NCBI GenBank assembly: GCA_025403435.1
Contig: CM046354.1
Span: forward strand, 24,090,728 to 24,154,727
DNA: 64,000 nucleotides
Origin: Artocarpus heterophyllus
Taxonomy: Eukaryota > Streptophyta > Magnoliopsida > Rosales > Moraceae
Direction: 5' to 3'
Made by a program: the position numbers and the translations under genes. Numbering within the stretch: the first letter of the stretch is position 1; each line of letters starts with the position of its first letter. The notes beneath the pieces were generated by a model. It ran no database searches, had not been told where the DNA came from, and worked only from the letters and a program-made list of their open reading frames with translations. Shown here one piece after another: positions 23,267 to 33,950 of the stretch.

Positions 23267-26200
23267 TGTAATGACTAGGAAAAAAAATTAATAAAACCTA
23301 ATATTTAATTAGGTTTATTTGATGAATTTACCTGTAAAATTATTATTTTTGTAAAAATTGTAACAATGTATAAATAAGCGGTATTATCTGGATATTTCAC
23401 TGTGAACGTGACGCAATGTTGGATATTAATAATACAGATTTTATGAGTTTAAATACTCAAGAATTTGTAAATAATATCCATAAAATAAATTTTATATCAC
23501 AATTAATTGTAAAATTGTGATATACACAGATGGATAATTACAGTATGAACGAGAGATAGAGTCCAACAAAACCCTAACCCAGTATGAAAAGGAGGCCGAA
23601 GCAGTGTAAGTATACTGGTAAGTGAAAACGTAGATAGGGAAAAAGTTACGTTTGGCCTCCAGAGGTAAACCAAAGGTAAGAAAAATATTTTATATCGTCT
23701 AAGGATATGTCTTGCACTAATTTTACCACAACAGTATAAGAAAAATACTATTTGGTGAAAAATAACATAGTGTAAAATTTTTGGGGCCCACTTAGTGGAC
23801 ACCCATTAGAATTTCATTGGGCCACATGTCTTGAAAGGTGGCCCAATTAAATTGCAACACTTGGTCACCCAATAGATTACGTTGTGAGTCACCCATGTGG
23901 ATGAGCTTGCATTTAATGTGAGATTAAGCCAAAAAAATCCCTTTTTTCTTCCTCAACCCCCACGGCAGCCATTCTTGGAGCTTCTCAAAAATTTTCTCAA
24001 CCCAAATCTTTGCAAAAAATAACCCCAAGCAAGTTCAAGAGGCAAAATTTAAGAAAGTTCAACAAGTTTTAAGGTAAAAACTAAACTTCAAGTTTTCAAA
24101 CGGATTTTTCATGGTTAAGGGAGAAGTTGATTCATGATGTTTTTACATGAAAAATATTTAGGAAAAAGGATTCAAAGGAGCGTTGGAAGGCAAGAATCAC
24201 AAGTTTTCAAGTTGGGTAAGTTTGATTCCTTAAAGTTTTAACATTTTGTGATTTTTTGTTTTGATTTTTATTCCCTCAAAAGTATGTGGGCTCTTGAGTA
24301 AATTTTTGGATGAATCCCATATAAATATGAATAATGGTATACTGATGTTGTGAAATTAAGGGTGGAATTGTTAAAAATGTTAGTTTTTACAAAACATGTT
24401 TTTTTTGTAATTTTAGTACTAATTTTGTAAAAATGATGATTTGGCATGAAAATATTTTAGACAAGGGTTGGAACTGTCTTTACAAGGGTAAATTTGCTTT
24501 TTAAAAATAGATTTTTACAAAAATATCCCAAGGACTAAATTGATAGAAAAAGTTCTTTCTCGGTAGCATTAAAAAATACCCAAAAACACCTCTGTGTGGT
24601 GCGAATTTCAAAAAAGTTAAAACATAAAAGTTGTAGATCTCAACGAAACTATTAGGCATCATGAACATTTCGTCGAAAAGCTCAATCGTTTGAGAGATTT
24701 TAATTTTTCAAGAATTTGTTAAAATTGGAAAAAAAATTTAAAGGGCAAAACGTCATTTTTTAAAGGATTTTGAATATGGTACTTTGAGCAAAAATGATCC
24801 TTGTGAAAAATGGCAAATTATGGTTTAAAAGATTAATTTTAGTCCTATGGGGAAAAATTGTCAAAATTTTCAATTTAGGGACTAAACTGCAAAGTTTTAT
24901 TGAAATGGGGCATAAAAGTGAAATTAGGAATCTGACCCATTAGGATATTGTCTTTAAATCAGTGGATAGCTATTTTAGTTAGAATAGCGAAATCGAGTCC
25001 GGTAAGCTAGTAGGCCCACTAGGAGCAAAATCGTCATTTTCCTCGAAGTAGACCAAATTGCTCTAAAACGTCCCTAGATGGGGAAAAAGGAATAATTAGA
25101 CAGACTTTCGCTCTTCGTTAGAGTTGATAGGGTAAAGTTTGATTGAAATAAGAAAATCAGGAGCTGATGGAGTTGTATATAATTATGCAACTTAATTTAT
25201 TAATTTACAATCGTTTCGTAATGAGACATAGAGGAAATAGTGAACTTTGGGTAATAGCTTTGTAATTGGCCAACAGGAACCTAGAAGTTAGGAGAGAGGA
25301 AACCGTAGTTGCTTTGCGCAGTACACGAATCAAGTAAGTTCTCATCCCACCTACAATATGAAATTGTAGGTATAGAATGTATAATATATATATATGTATA
25401 CTTGTGTGTATATCAAAGTGTGTACCTGTGTGTATGCTATAACATGAATACCTATAAGTACATTAGTGTATACCTGTAAGTATACAGAATAAATACCTAT
25501 GAGTATATTATGATATGTACTTGTGTGTATATTATGTTAAGTACTTGTGAATATATTATGATATGTATCTGTGTGTATATTACGTTAAGTACCTGTGTGT
25601 ACTATACCATACAAGAGCAATTATGTTTGTGTAAAACATGTGATTATCATTTCATGCATGGTATGATAACCATAATAAGTGGACTCGTAAATATATCACC
25701 AGAACTTAAGAAAAGTGCCGTACCGACTCCTAACTCAAGAGGAGTTTAAGGATATAGTATGGTCTCGGTGTTACGAAGACCTAATTGTGCAATGGTACAA
25801 ACACTTGGGCTCTAGTAAGAGATAAGATATAAAAAAAAAATGATAAAGAATGATCATAAGAAAGCATAATCGGATCATACATTTAATTGATTGTGCATGT
25901 GGGCTATATTGGGACTTACTGGGCATAAGCTCATTAAGTGTTTCATGCTGTAGGTATTTTGATAAGAAGGTCAGAATAATTTCATAGATGAACTGGCGGA
26001 GAGATGAGTAATGTGTAGAATGGGTATAGATTCTGCCGCAGTATGTTTCCGCTATAGTATATTTTTAGTTATTTTGAAATGTAATGTTTAGTGAACGGTA
26101 TTGCAAAAGAAAGGTTATTGAAGTAAATATATGTATATGTTTGTATTTTGAAAGTTGTTAAAACCAATATATGTGAAATATTTATTTATTAAAAATAATT

Positions 26201-26270
26201 TCCTAAATTTTTTGCCTATATGTAAGTAAGAAAAAGGTTTGTCACAGCCTAAAAAAGGCAGGTTGTGATA
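23267..26270 (+). repeat. 5' LTR of gypsy E
   Basis: 3.0 kb, TGTAATGACTAGG...GGTTGTGATA, collinear with 45389-47212 plus 50434-51633. Near its 3' part it carries a degenerate tandem array of GTACCTGTGTGTATAT-type units (about 25395-25610) and the block GGGACTTACTGGGCATAAGCT near 25912. No coding capacity. Confidence 0.93.
25395..25610 (+). repeat. GTACCTGTGTGTATAT tandem array in the E 5' LTR
   Basis: About seven or eight imperfect copies of (g)tacctgtgtgtata-(tat)-(at)gttaa units spaced about 25-35 bp. Homologous arrays with different unit content are at 50735-50965 (3' LTR) and, inverted, at about 47885-48290 (S3). This is a length-variable LTR minisatellite. Confidence 0.8.
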
Positions 26271-26281
26271 GTATCAGAGCA
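26269..26281 (+). other. Primer binding site of gypsy E
   Basis: TAGTATCAGAGCA overlaps and follows the LTR end. It matches the initiator-Met tRNA type TGGTATCAGAGCC, with a changed second base. The leader to the ORF1 ATG is only about 140 bp. Confidence 0.8.
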
Positions 26282-26418
26282 AAAATCCTGCCACCCTACT
26301 GCACATTGTCGTCAACTCTACCGCCATAGCTCAAGTAAGATAGTTTAATTTTAAGTATAAGAATGTTAAGTTTTCATTTTATATGGGATTGTTATGTTAA
26401 TTAAGGTAAATGTAATAG

Positions 26419-27204
26419 ATGGCAGCACCCCTAAATGAACCCAACGTGGAGGCAGACTGAAGAGCGAGTATTGCCTTTCGAGAGATGATACCTCCGCGCT
26501 ACTATGGCAGTCGAAGACCGATGATTTTGATGGAATGGTTTCATGAGATAGAAGTAATTTTTGAGACTTGCCATACCCTATAGCATTTATAAGTTTCATT
26601 AGCCTCAAGGCGACTAGCAGGAGCTGCATTGGAATGGTGGATAGGGCTCGGGCAAAAAGAGCGGCAACATAATTGGGAAGGATTTAAAGCACAAATCTTA
26701 GAAGTGTTCACACCATTCCCACCAGTTGAGGATATGCAAGTCCAAGTAATTATGATGTTATGGGCGGATTGGCATCGTAGGTTGTATATGCGCATAGAAA
26801 CAATATGGGGTAGGTACGTAGGAGAGCCAATAGATCATTACATCCTAAGATTCCATCGTACTATGGTACCATTGATTCCACCGGAAATATCCCTATGGCG
26901 AATATGTGATCTTATTTGGAGAGATCTTCCCGATACAATCTAGCAACAGATGCAATAGCCAAGGGATTTTCTTACTCTTAATGATTTCATTATGGAAGTA
27001 TTGCAAGCGGAGCAAAATGTGGTCACGCCTTTAGAAGATCCCCTAATAGACATGGAGGATAACGATGATGATGAGGATGATAATGATAATGATGATGCTG
27101 ACGGTGATGATGTTGATGAAGAGCTTGAATTCGCTCCAGTACCTCCGAAACCTATTATCGCCAATGACGAGGAGTCTACCGATTCTGAAGAAGAGGAGGA
27201 AGAG
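26419..27204 (+). pseudogene. Gypsy E ORF1: Gag-like domain with acidic tail (first exon-like piece)
   Basis: From ATG 26419, one frame can be followed to 27204 with stops at residue 14 and at three to four later codons (TGA/TAG/TAA). Residues about 25-45 read MIPPRYYGSRRPMILMEWFH. Then come LAGAALEWWIGLGQKERQHN and WEGFKAQILEVFTPFPP, the usual A-x-WW / W-x-x-F-x-x-x-F pattern of Retrotrans_gag; DLPDTI and LTLNDFIMEVLQAEQ follow. From about residue 210 there is a very acidic Asp/Glu tail, with LEFAPVPPKPII in the middle. No zinc knuckle. The reading is interrupted by LTR S2 and resumes at 29225. Function beyond Gag-like is unknown; it is separate from the standard gag-pol ORF downstream. Confidence 0.72.
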
Positions 27205-29224
27205 TGTCGAAAAAATAGTGCACAGTGGAATTTAAAAATTTTTCTTTTTTTTTTCATCAGAGTAATTTCCAAAACACAAGTTTGACATGCTATATGCATA
27301 AATGAACCAGATCTTACTAACCTTTGTATGCTGAAGAACCTCTGTAATCTGTGAAGAGAAATAACGTTCCAGAAGAACCTCAACCAACTAGTCTTCTTTG
27401 CTATTCTCTATCCACAACCTGAGTGAGTGTGGTCTCACACGTACAGCTCTTCCACCGGTGACTCTCCTTCCAACCAATCGAGAGAACCCAAAGCAAGTGT
27501 TTGTGATACGTGAACAAAAGCTTTCAAGGAGTTTTTAGATTCTCACTTAGCAGAGTATCACTCTTAATCTCTCAATTGATCTAAGTAACTTGTGAGAATC
27601 ACTCCCTATTTATATAGGTTAGTCACAGGGTCAATCCTCATCATATTAGATCTCAAAAATTCAAAACAGAATCAAGTTCAGACCAATATCTGATAAGATC
27701 TGCATAGAAATCCGTAATCTTATCACTCGCTGATCGCAGGCCGAACAGGCCCCATCGGCAGGCCGAACACGTAGATCGGCAGGCCAAACTCTCGTGCAAA
27801 TATCTCCGCAAATCTTTTATTTTCCACCTGAGATTCTATAGAATAAACTCTCAGTTTTAATTCAAATAACCCAATAGAGAAGTTATCTGATCAAAACAAC
27901 TTTATCTAGATAATCTCTAAGAAAATAAATCAATTCTCAATAATTCTACAAGTTTATCTTGATCTAATTTATCCAAAATTAAATCAACCGATAAACAGAC
28001 AAGAATTATCTGATCCCAATAATTCAATAAGTTTATCTTGAATTAATTTCTTACAAAATTAATTCAACCGATAAATAGACATGAATTATTTAATTCTTCC
28101 AAATTTTAACCAATCTGATAAATCCGACACAAGTCGCCAATTATTGGAAAAGCACGCCATGTCGTTATAGGATGTTGTGAGCTAGCAAAGGGGACCAAAT
28201 GGACCTGTATAGTTCAAGCTCCCGACAATTATGAAACCCAATATCCCAAATATACATTTCATAATTATCAACTCCAACGCTACTCCACTAAAAGCTTGGA
28301 GTTGCACTCTCGAACTACATAGAATTACAAAGCTCGCACAGCTAAGTCTCCATGACAAATCATAGTGCATTGTATCCCCATATGATAATCCATAATCGGC
28401 TTAAAGACAAGTTCTATCTTACCTTCCCGATTATTTTTATCTTACGTTCTATTATCTCACCATTAGAAAACTTACCATCCATAGACAGTATACCATTTTA
28501 TTACACCTATGTATCCAAATGGTTGAGCGCTCTCATTTTCCAATTACAGGATAACACATATAAGAGGATATCATTACTCCTAAAGAGGAGCTATGGATTC
28601 CATATCTACGAATAACAGGTCTACGCTATCAAGAGTCATGCCTCCAATGTACCGGCATGCATACCACTATTAAGATGTGGGTGTTACCCTTTGGTATATC
28701 AAAAGGCACAAGCCAAGACAACGGGCCCACTATTCATCTTAGGATTAAGATACAACACAAATGATTGTCTAAAGTGAATCGATTTACTGAGATAGAATTA
28801 TTAATCTAAATCAATTCACTTTATGTCCCGATCCAACACATTGTCACTTATGACAACGTGCCAATGTTTCTATTCACAGAGTCCACCTCCGATGGTCAAG
28901 ACAAACCATCTCCCAAAAGGGATATAGACAACATAACAATCTTTGCATGAACAAAGCGCCCAACTTTATTCCCTCGATTGCGGATCGTATGATTTAGACC
29001 ATCACCTTAAGAATCGTGTCTTCTGCATAATCCGTCCATCATATGCACAATTCTTAACATTTAGATCGACAATCTCAGACTATTGTTTGCTTAACATTCA
29101 TTCAACAAATAGGAACGTAAAGAGGACAAGATTTGGTATATTAATAATGAATAAATTCTTTATTGATAAAAATATCTCCAAAAACTTATTACAATTTTAC
29201 TCCTTAGGGCATACATGTCTAACA
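27205..29224 (-). mobile_element. Copia LTR S2 inserted in ORF1 of gypsy E
   Basis: Plus-strand edges are TGTCGAAAAAATAG and ...CATGTCTAACA (on the minus strand TGTTAGACATG...). It is flanked by GAAGAG on both sides (27199-27204 and 29225-29230), a 5-6-bp target duplication within the acidic tail of ORF1. About 2.02 kb with no internal region, same subfamily as S1 and the LTRs of C. The GC-rich array is reduced to about three pieces at 27730-27795. It is unit one of the tandem duplication. Confidence 0.9.
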
Positions 29225-29284
29225 GAAGAGGACCCTGAGGAGGATCCCAAACATAGTGATATGTCCGAAGTAGAGTCAAATTAG
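29225..29284 (+). pseudogene. End of gypsy E ORF1 (acidic C-terminus), first copy
   Basis: GAA GAG GAC CCT ... reads EEDPEEDPKHSDMSEVESN-stop, continuing the Glu-rich run that stops at 27204. The frame is kept once S2 and one duplicated GAAGAG are removed. The same 60 bases recur at 31897-31956 in the tandem duplicate. Confidence 0.8.
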
Positions 29285-29861
29285 AAAGAAAGGGGTCTAT
29301 GATGAATTGTATGTATTAAGATGTACATAAATGTGTGGCTAGCATAGTTTTGGGCCTTGTTGTTTTTGTATATGTGTTTGTATATCTGGCAAGTGGTGTC
29401 CATTGCGGCAATCGCGTATGTGTGGCCGGAAGTTATAACTACTCCCGGAAATGATATGAACAGTTCATGTAAGAAAGGAAAGTAAGTATGTATGTTAGTT
29501 ACTTATGTAATGTAAAAGAAAGAAGTTAATGAAATGAAATGTATGAAATGAGATATTGAGTTTATGTTACTCTTCATATTTGCATGTATTTATGCTATTT
29601 GATATTTTTTTTAAATACTATTAAGTTAAGAGTATATACTGAAGTAATGACGATATGGCACTGTAGGTTTGTAAACAAACTTTATTATCGATGGCTGATA
29701 TGCCCGTAGAACCTGCGATCAAGACCTAATGGCCATGATTACGGAGTTACAATAGAAACTCTGAGCTCAGGAGTTAGAAATGCAAGAGTTAAGAGAACAG
29801 TTAGCGAACCAGAATCCTGAACCACGGCATGTGTGAACTTACCACCCCAGTACCACCGCCT
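29285..29861 (+). pseudogene. E spacer and start of gag-pol ORF (first copy)
   Basis: About 400 bp of non-coding spacer is followed at 29691 by ATGGCTGATATGCCCGTAGAACC, a start-like MADMPVEPAIKT. After a frame change comes MAMITELQ, then AQELEMQELREQLANQNPEP, a probable short coiled coil, and finally PVPPP-like sequence. It ends at 29861 where the next copia LTR starts. In the intact element it would join to PQPIEPTALAVPVASATEF at 40901. Confidence 0.65.
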
Positions 29862-31896
29862 TGTTGGAAAAATAGTATGTAGCGAAATTTAAAAAAAAAA
29901 ATTTCATCAGAGTAATTTCCAGAACACAAGTTTGACATGCTATATGCATAAATTAACCAGATCTTACTAACCTTTGTATGCTAAAGAACCTCCTGCAATC
30001 TGTGATGAGAAATAACGTTCCAGAAGAACCTCAACGAATTGGTCTTCTTTGCTATTCTCTATCCACGACCGGAGTAAGTGTGGTCTCACACATACAGCTC
30101 TTCCACCGGTGACTCTCCTTCCAGCCAATCGAGAGAACCCAAAGCAAGTGTTTGTGATACATGAACAAAAGCTTTCAAGGAGTTTTTAGATTCTCACTTA
30201 GCAGAGTATCACTCTTAATCTCTCAATTGATCTAAGTAACTTGTGAGAATCACTCCCTATTTATATAGGTTAGTCACAGGGTCAATCCTCATCATATTAG
30301 GTCTCAAAATTCAGATCAGAATCAAATTTGGATCAATATCTGATAAGATCCGTGTGGAAACGTGAGATCTTATCTTTCGCTGATCGGTAGGCTGAACCAC
30401 CTGATCGGCAGTCTGAACAGGTCCCATTGGCAGGCTGAACACATCCATCTGCAAGCCGAACTACTAAATAAAAAATCTCGTGAATCTTTTATTTTCCACC
30501 TGAGATTCTATAGGATAAAGTCTCAGTTTTAATTCAAATAACCCAATAGAGAAGTTATCTGATCAAAACAACTTTATCTAGATAATCTCTAAGAAAATAA
30601 ATGAATTCTCAATAATTCTACAAGTTTATCTTGATTTAATTTATCCAAAATTAAATCAACCGATAAACAGACAAGAATTATCTGATCCCAATAATTCAAT
30701 AAGTTTATCTTGAATTAATTTCTTACAAAATTAATTCAACCGATAAATAGACATGAATTATTTAATTCTTCCAAATTTTAACCAATCTGATAAATCCGAC
30801 ACAAGTCGCCAATTATTGGAAAAGCACGCCATGTCGTTATAGGATGTTGTGAGCTAGCAAAGGGGACCAAATGGACCTGTATAGTTCAAGCTCCCGACAA
30901 TTATGAAACCCAATATCCCAAATATACATTTCATAATTATCAACTCCAACGCTACTCCACTAAAAGCTTGGAGTTGCACTCTCGAACTACATAGAATTAC
31001 AAAGCTCGCACAGCTAAGTCTCCATGACAAATCATAGTGCATTGTATCCCCATATGATAATCCATAATCGGCTTAAAGACAAGTTCTATCTTACCTTCCC
31101 GATTATTTTTATCTTACGTTCTATTATCTCACCATTAGAAAACTTACCATCCATAGACAGTATACCATTTTATTACACCTATGTATCCAAATGGTTGAGC
31201 GCTCTCATTTTCCAATTACAGGATAACACATATAAGAGGATATCATTACTCCTAAAGAGGAGCTATGGATTCCATATCTACGAATAACAGGTCTACGCTA
31301 TCAAGAGTCATGCCTCCAATGTACCGGCATGCATACCACTATTAAGATGTGGGTGTTACCCTTTGGTATATCAAAAGGCACAAGCCAAGACAACGGGCCC
31401 ACTATTCATCTTAGGATTAAGATACAACACAAATGATTGTCTAAAGTGAATCGATTTACTGAGATAGAATTATTAATCCAAATCAATTCACTTTATGTCC
31501 CGATCCAACACATTGTCACTTATGACAACGTGCCAATGTTTCTATTCACAGAGTCCACCTCCGATGGTCAAGACAAACCATCTCCCAAAAGGGATATAGA
31601 CAACATAACAATCTTTGCATGAACAAAGCGCCCAACTTTATTCCCTCGATTGCGGATCGTATGATTTAGACCATCACCTTAAGAATCGTGTCTTCTGCAT
31701 AATCCGTCCATCATATGCACAATTCTTAACATTTAGATCGACAATCTCAGACTATTGTTTGCTTAACATTCATTCAACAAATAGGAACGTAAAGAGGACA
31801 AGATTTGGTATATTAATAATGAATAAATTCTTTATTGATAAAAATATCTCCAAAAACTTATTACAATTTTACTCCTTAGGGCATACATGTCTAACA
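29862..31896 (-). repeat. Recombinant copia LTR between the duplicated units
   Basis: The left edge TGTTGGAAAAATAGTATGTAGCG is the same as that of the C left LTR (32534), while the right edge ...CTAACA followed by GAAGAGGACC is that of S2. The left about 280 bp matches C (ATCCACGACCGGAGTAAG, CTTCCAGCCAATC) and from about 30140 it matches S2 (AGTGTTTGTGATAC). About 30310-30480 matches neither closely. It has no own target duplication, as expected for a recombination product. Confidence 0.85.
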
Positions 31897-32533
31897 GAAG
31901 AGGACCCTGAGGAGGATCCCAAACATAGTGATATGTCCGAAGTAGAGTCAAATTAGAAAGAAAGGGGTCTATGATGAATTGTATGTATTAAGATGTACAT
32001 AAATGTGTGGCTAGCATAGTTTTGGGCCTTGTTGTTTTTGTATATGTGTTTGTATATCTGGCAAGTGGTGTCCATTGCGGCAATCGCGTATGTGTGGCCG
32101 GAAGTTATAACTACTCCCGGAAATGATATGAACAGTTCATGTAAGAAAGGAAAGTAAGTATGTATGTTAGTTACTTATGTAATGTAAAAGAAAGAAGTTA
32201 ATGAAATGAAATGTATGAAATGAGATATTGAGTTTATGTTACTCTTCATATTTGCATGTATTTATGCTATTTGATATTTTTTTTAAATACTATTAAGTTA
32301 AGAGTATATACTGAAGTAATGACGATATGGCACTGTAGGTTTGTAAACAAACTTTATTATCGATGGCTGATGTGCCCGTAGAACCTGCGATCAAGACCTA
32401 ATGGCCATGATTACGGAGTTACAATAGAAACTCTGAGCTCAGGAGTTAGAAATGCAAGAGTTAAGAGAACAGTTAGCGAACCAGAATCCTGAACCACGGC
32501 ATGTGTGAACTTACCACCCCAGTACCACCGCCT
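31897..32533 (+). pseudogene. Second copy of ORF1 end, spacer and gag start of E
   Basis: Duplicate of 29225-29861: EEDPEEDPKHSDMSEVESN-stop to 31956, spacer, then ATGGCTGATGTGCCCG at 32363 (second M changed to V). It ends CACCGCCT, whose last five bases CGCCT pair with CACCT at 40898-40902 as the duplication flanking copia C. This copy is the one physically adjacent to the rest of gag-pol once C is removed. Confidence 0.8.
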
Positions 32534-33885
32534 TGTTGGAAAAATAGTATGTAGCGAAATTTTAAAAAAAAAATTTCATCAGAGTAATTTCCAAAACACA
32601 AGTTTGACATGCTATATGCATAAATTAACCAGATCTTACTAACCTTTGTATGCTAAAGAACCTCCTGCAATCTGTGATGAGAAATAACGTTCCAGAAGAA
32701 CCTCAACGAATTGGTCTTCTTTGCTATTCTCTATCCACGACCGGAGTAAGTGTGGTCTCACACATACAGCTCTTCCACCGGTGACTCTCCTTCCAGCCAA
32801 TCGAGAGAACCCAAAGCAATTGTTCGTGATTTGTGAACAAAAGCCTCAGGGAGTTTTTAGATTCTCACTAGTAGAGTATCTCTCTTAATCTCTCTATTGA
32901 TCTGAGTAACTTGTGAGAATCACTCTCTATTTATAGAGGTTGGTCATAGGGTCAGTCCTATCAGATTAGGTCTCAAAAATTCAAAACAGAATCAAGTTCA
33001 GACCAATATCTGATAAGATCTGCATAGAAATCTATAATCTTATCACTCGCTGATCGGCAGGCCGAACAGGCCCCATCGGCAGGCCGAACACGTAGATCGG
33101 CAGGCCAAACTCTCGTGCAAATATCTCCGCAAATCTTTTATTTTCCACCTGAGATTCTATAGAATAAACTCTCAGTTTTAATTCAAATAACCCAATAGAG
33201 AAGTTATCTGATCAAAACAACTTTATCTAGATAATCTCTAAGAAAATAAATCAATTCTCAATAATTCTACAAGTTTATCTTGATCTAATTTATCCAAAAT
33301 TAAATCAACCGATAAACAGACAAGAATTATCTGATCCCAATAATTCAACAAGTTTATCTTGAATTAATTTTTTACAAAATTAATTCAATCGATAAACATA
33401 CATGAATTATTTAATTCTTCCAAATTTTAACTAATCTGATAAATCTGACAGAAGTCACCAATTATTGGAAAAGCACGTCGTGTCGTTACAAGATGTTTTG
33501 AGCTAGCAAAGAGGATCAAATGGACCTATATAGTTCAAGCTCCCGATAATTATGAAACTCAATATCCCAGATATACATTTCATGATTACCAACTCCAATG
33601 TTACTCCACTAAAAGCTTGGAGCTGCACTCTCGAACTACATAGAATTACGAAGCTAGTATAGCTAAGTCTCCATGACATATCAAAGTGTATCGTATCACT
33701 ATATGATAATCCATAATCAGCTTAAGGACAAGTTCTGTCTTACCTTCCCGATTATTTTTATCTTGCGTTCCATTATCTCACCATCGAAAAACTTACCATC
33801 CAAAGATAGTATACCATTTGGTTACACCTATGTATCCAAATGGTTGAGCGCTTCAGTTTTTCAATTATAGGACAACGCATATAAG
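32534..33885 (-). repeat. Copia C left LTR, outer partial copy
   Basis: Starts TGTTGGAAAAATAGTATG and follows the LTR for about 1.35 kb up to GACAACGCATATAAGAG, where homology stops in mid-LTR. Its portion from about 32960 to 33350 is nearly identical to the matching part of S2 (27650-28060), while the part before it is not, so it is a mosaic. Confidence 0.85.
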
Positions 33886-33950
33886 AGAAGTAATGTATAA
33901 ATTAGACAGATCTTACAATGTTTTTCAATTACAGTTTTTCAATGACATGT
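33886..33950. other. Filler DNA at an LTR-LTR junction
   Basis: Between two LTR pieces lies a short patchwork: TATAAATTAGACAGATCTTAC, found again at about 33957-33977 in the adjoining LTR, then TTTTTCAATTACAG, like TTTTTCAATTATAG at about 33858. Templated filler of this kind is typical of end joining with template switching. Confidence 0.7.

Larger units (their letters stand above)
27205..32533. repeat. 2,672-bp tandem duplication (LTR S2 plus E flank)
   Basis: Sequence from inside LTR S2 through the E spacer and into the next LTR start recurs at an exact offset of 2,672: LTR starts 29862 and 32534, LTR ends 29224 and 31896, flanks 29225-29861 and 31897-32533. The copies are almost identical; I saw single differences such as 28807 T versus 31479 C and 29700 A versus 32372 G. 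The stretch 28182-29861 matches 30854-32533 nearly base for base. Confidence 0.93.

Noticed and set aside
26940..27383. 147-codon minus-strand Ser-rich ORF
   Set aside because: Shadow of the GAT/GAA-rich acidic tail of ORF1 on the other strand, running into the LTR; no independent evidence of coding.
28943..29284. 113-codon ORF beginning MHEQSAQLYSLD as an independent gene
   Set aside because: Its first about 94 codons are LTR sequence and only the final acidic residues belong to ORF1 of gypsy E; the fused frame is an insertion artefact, duplicated at 31615.
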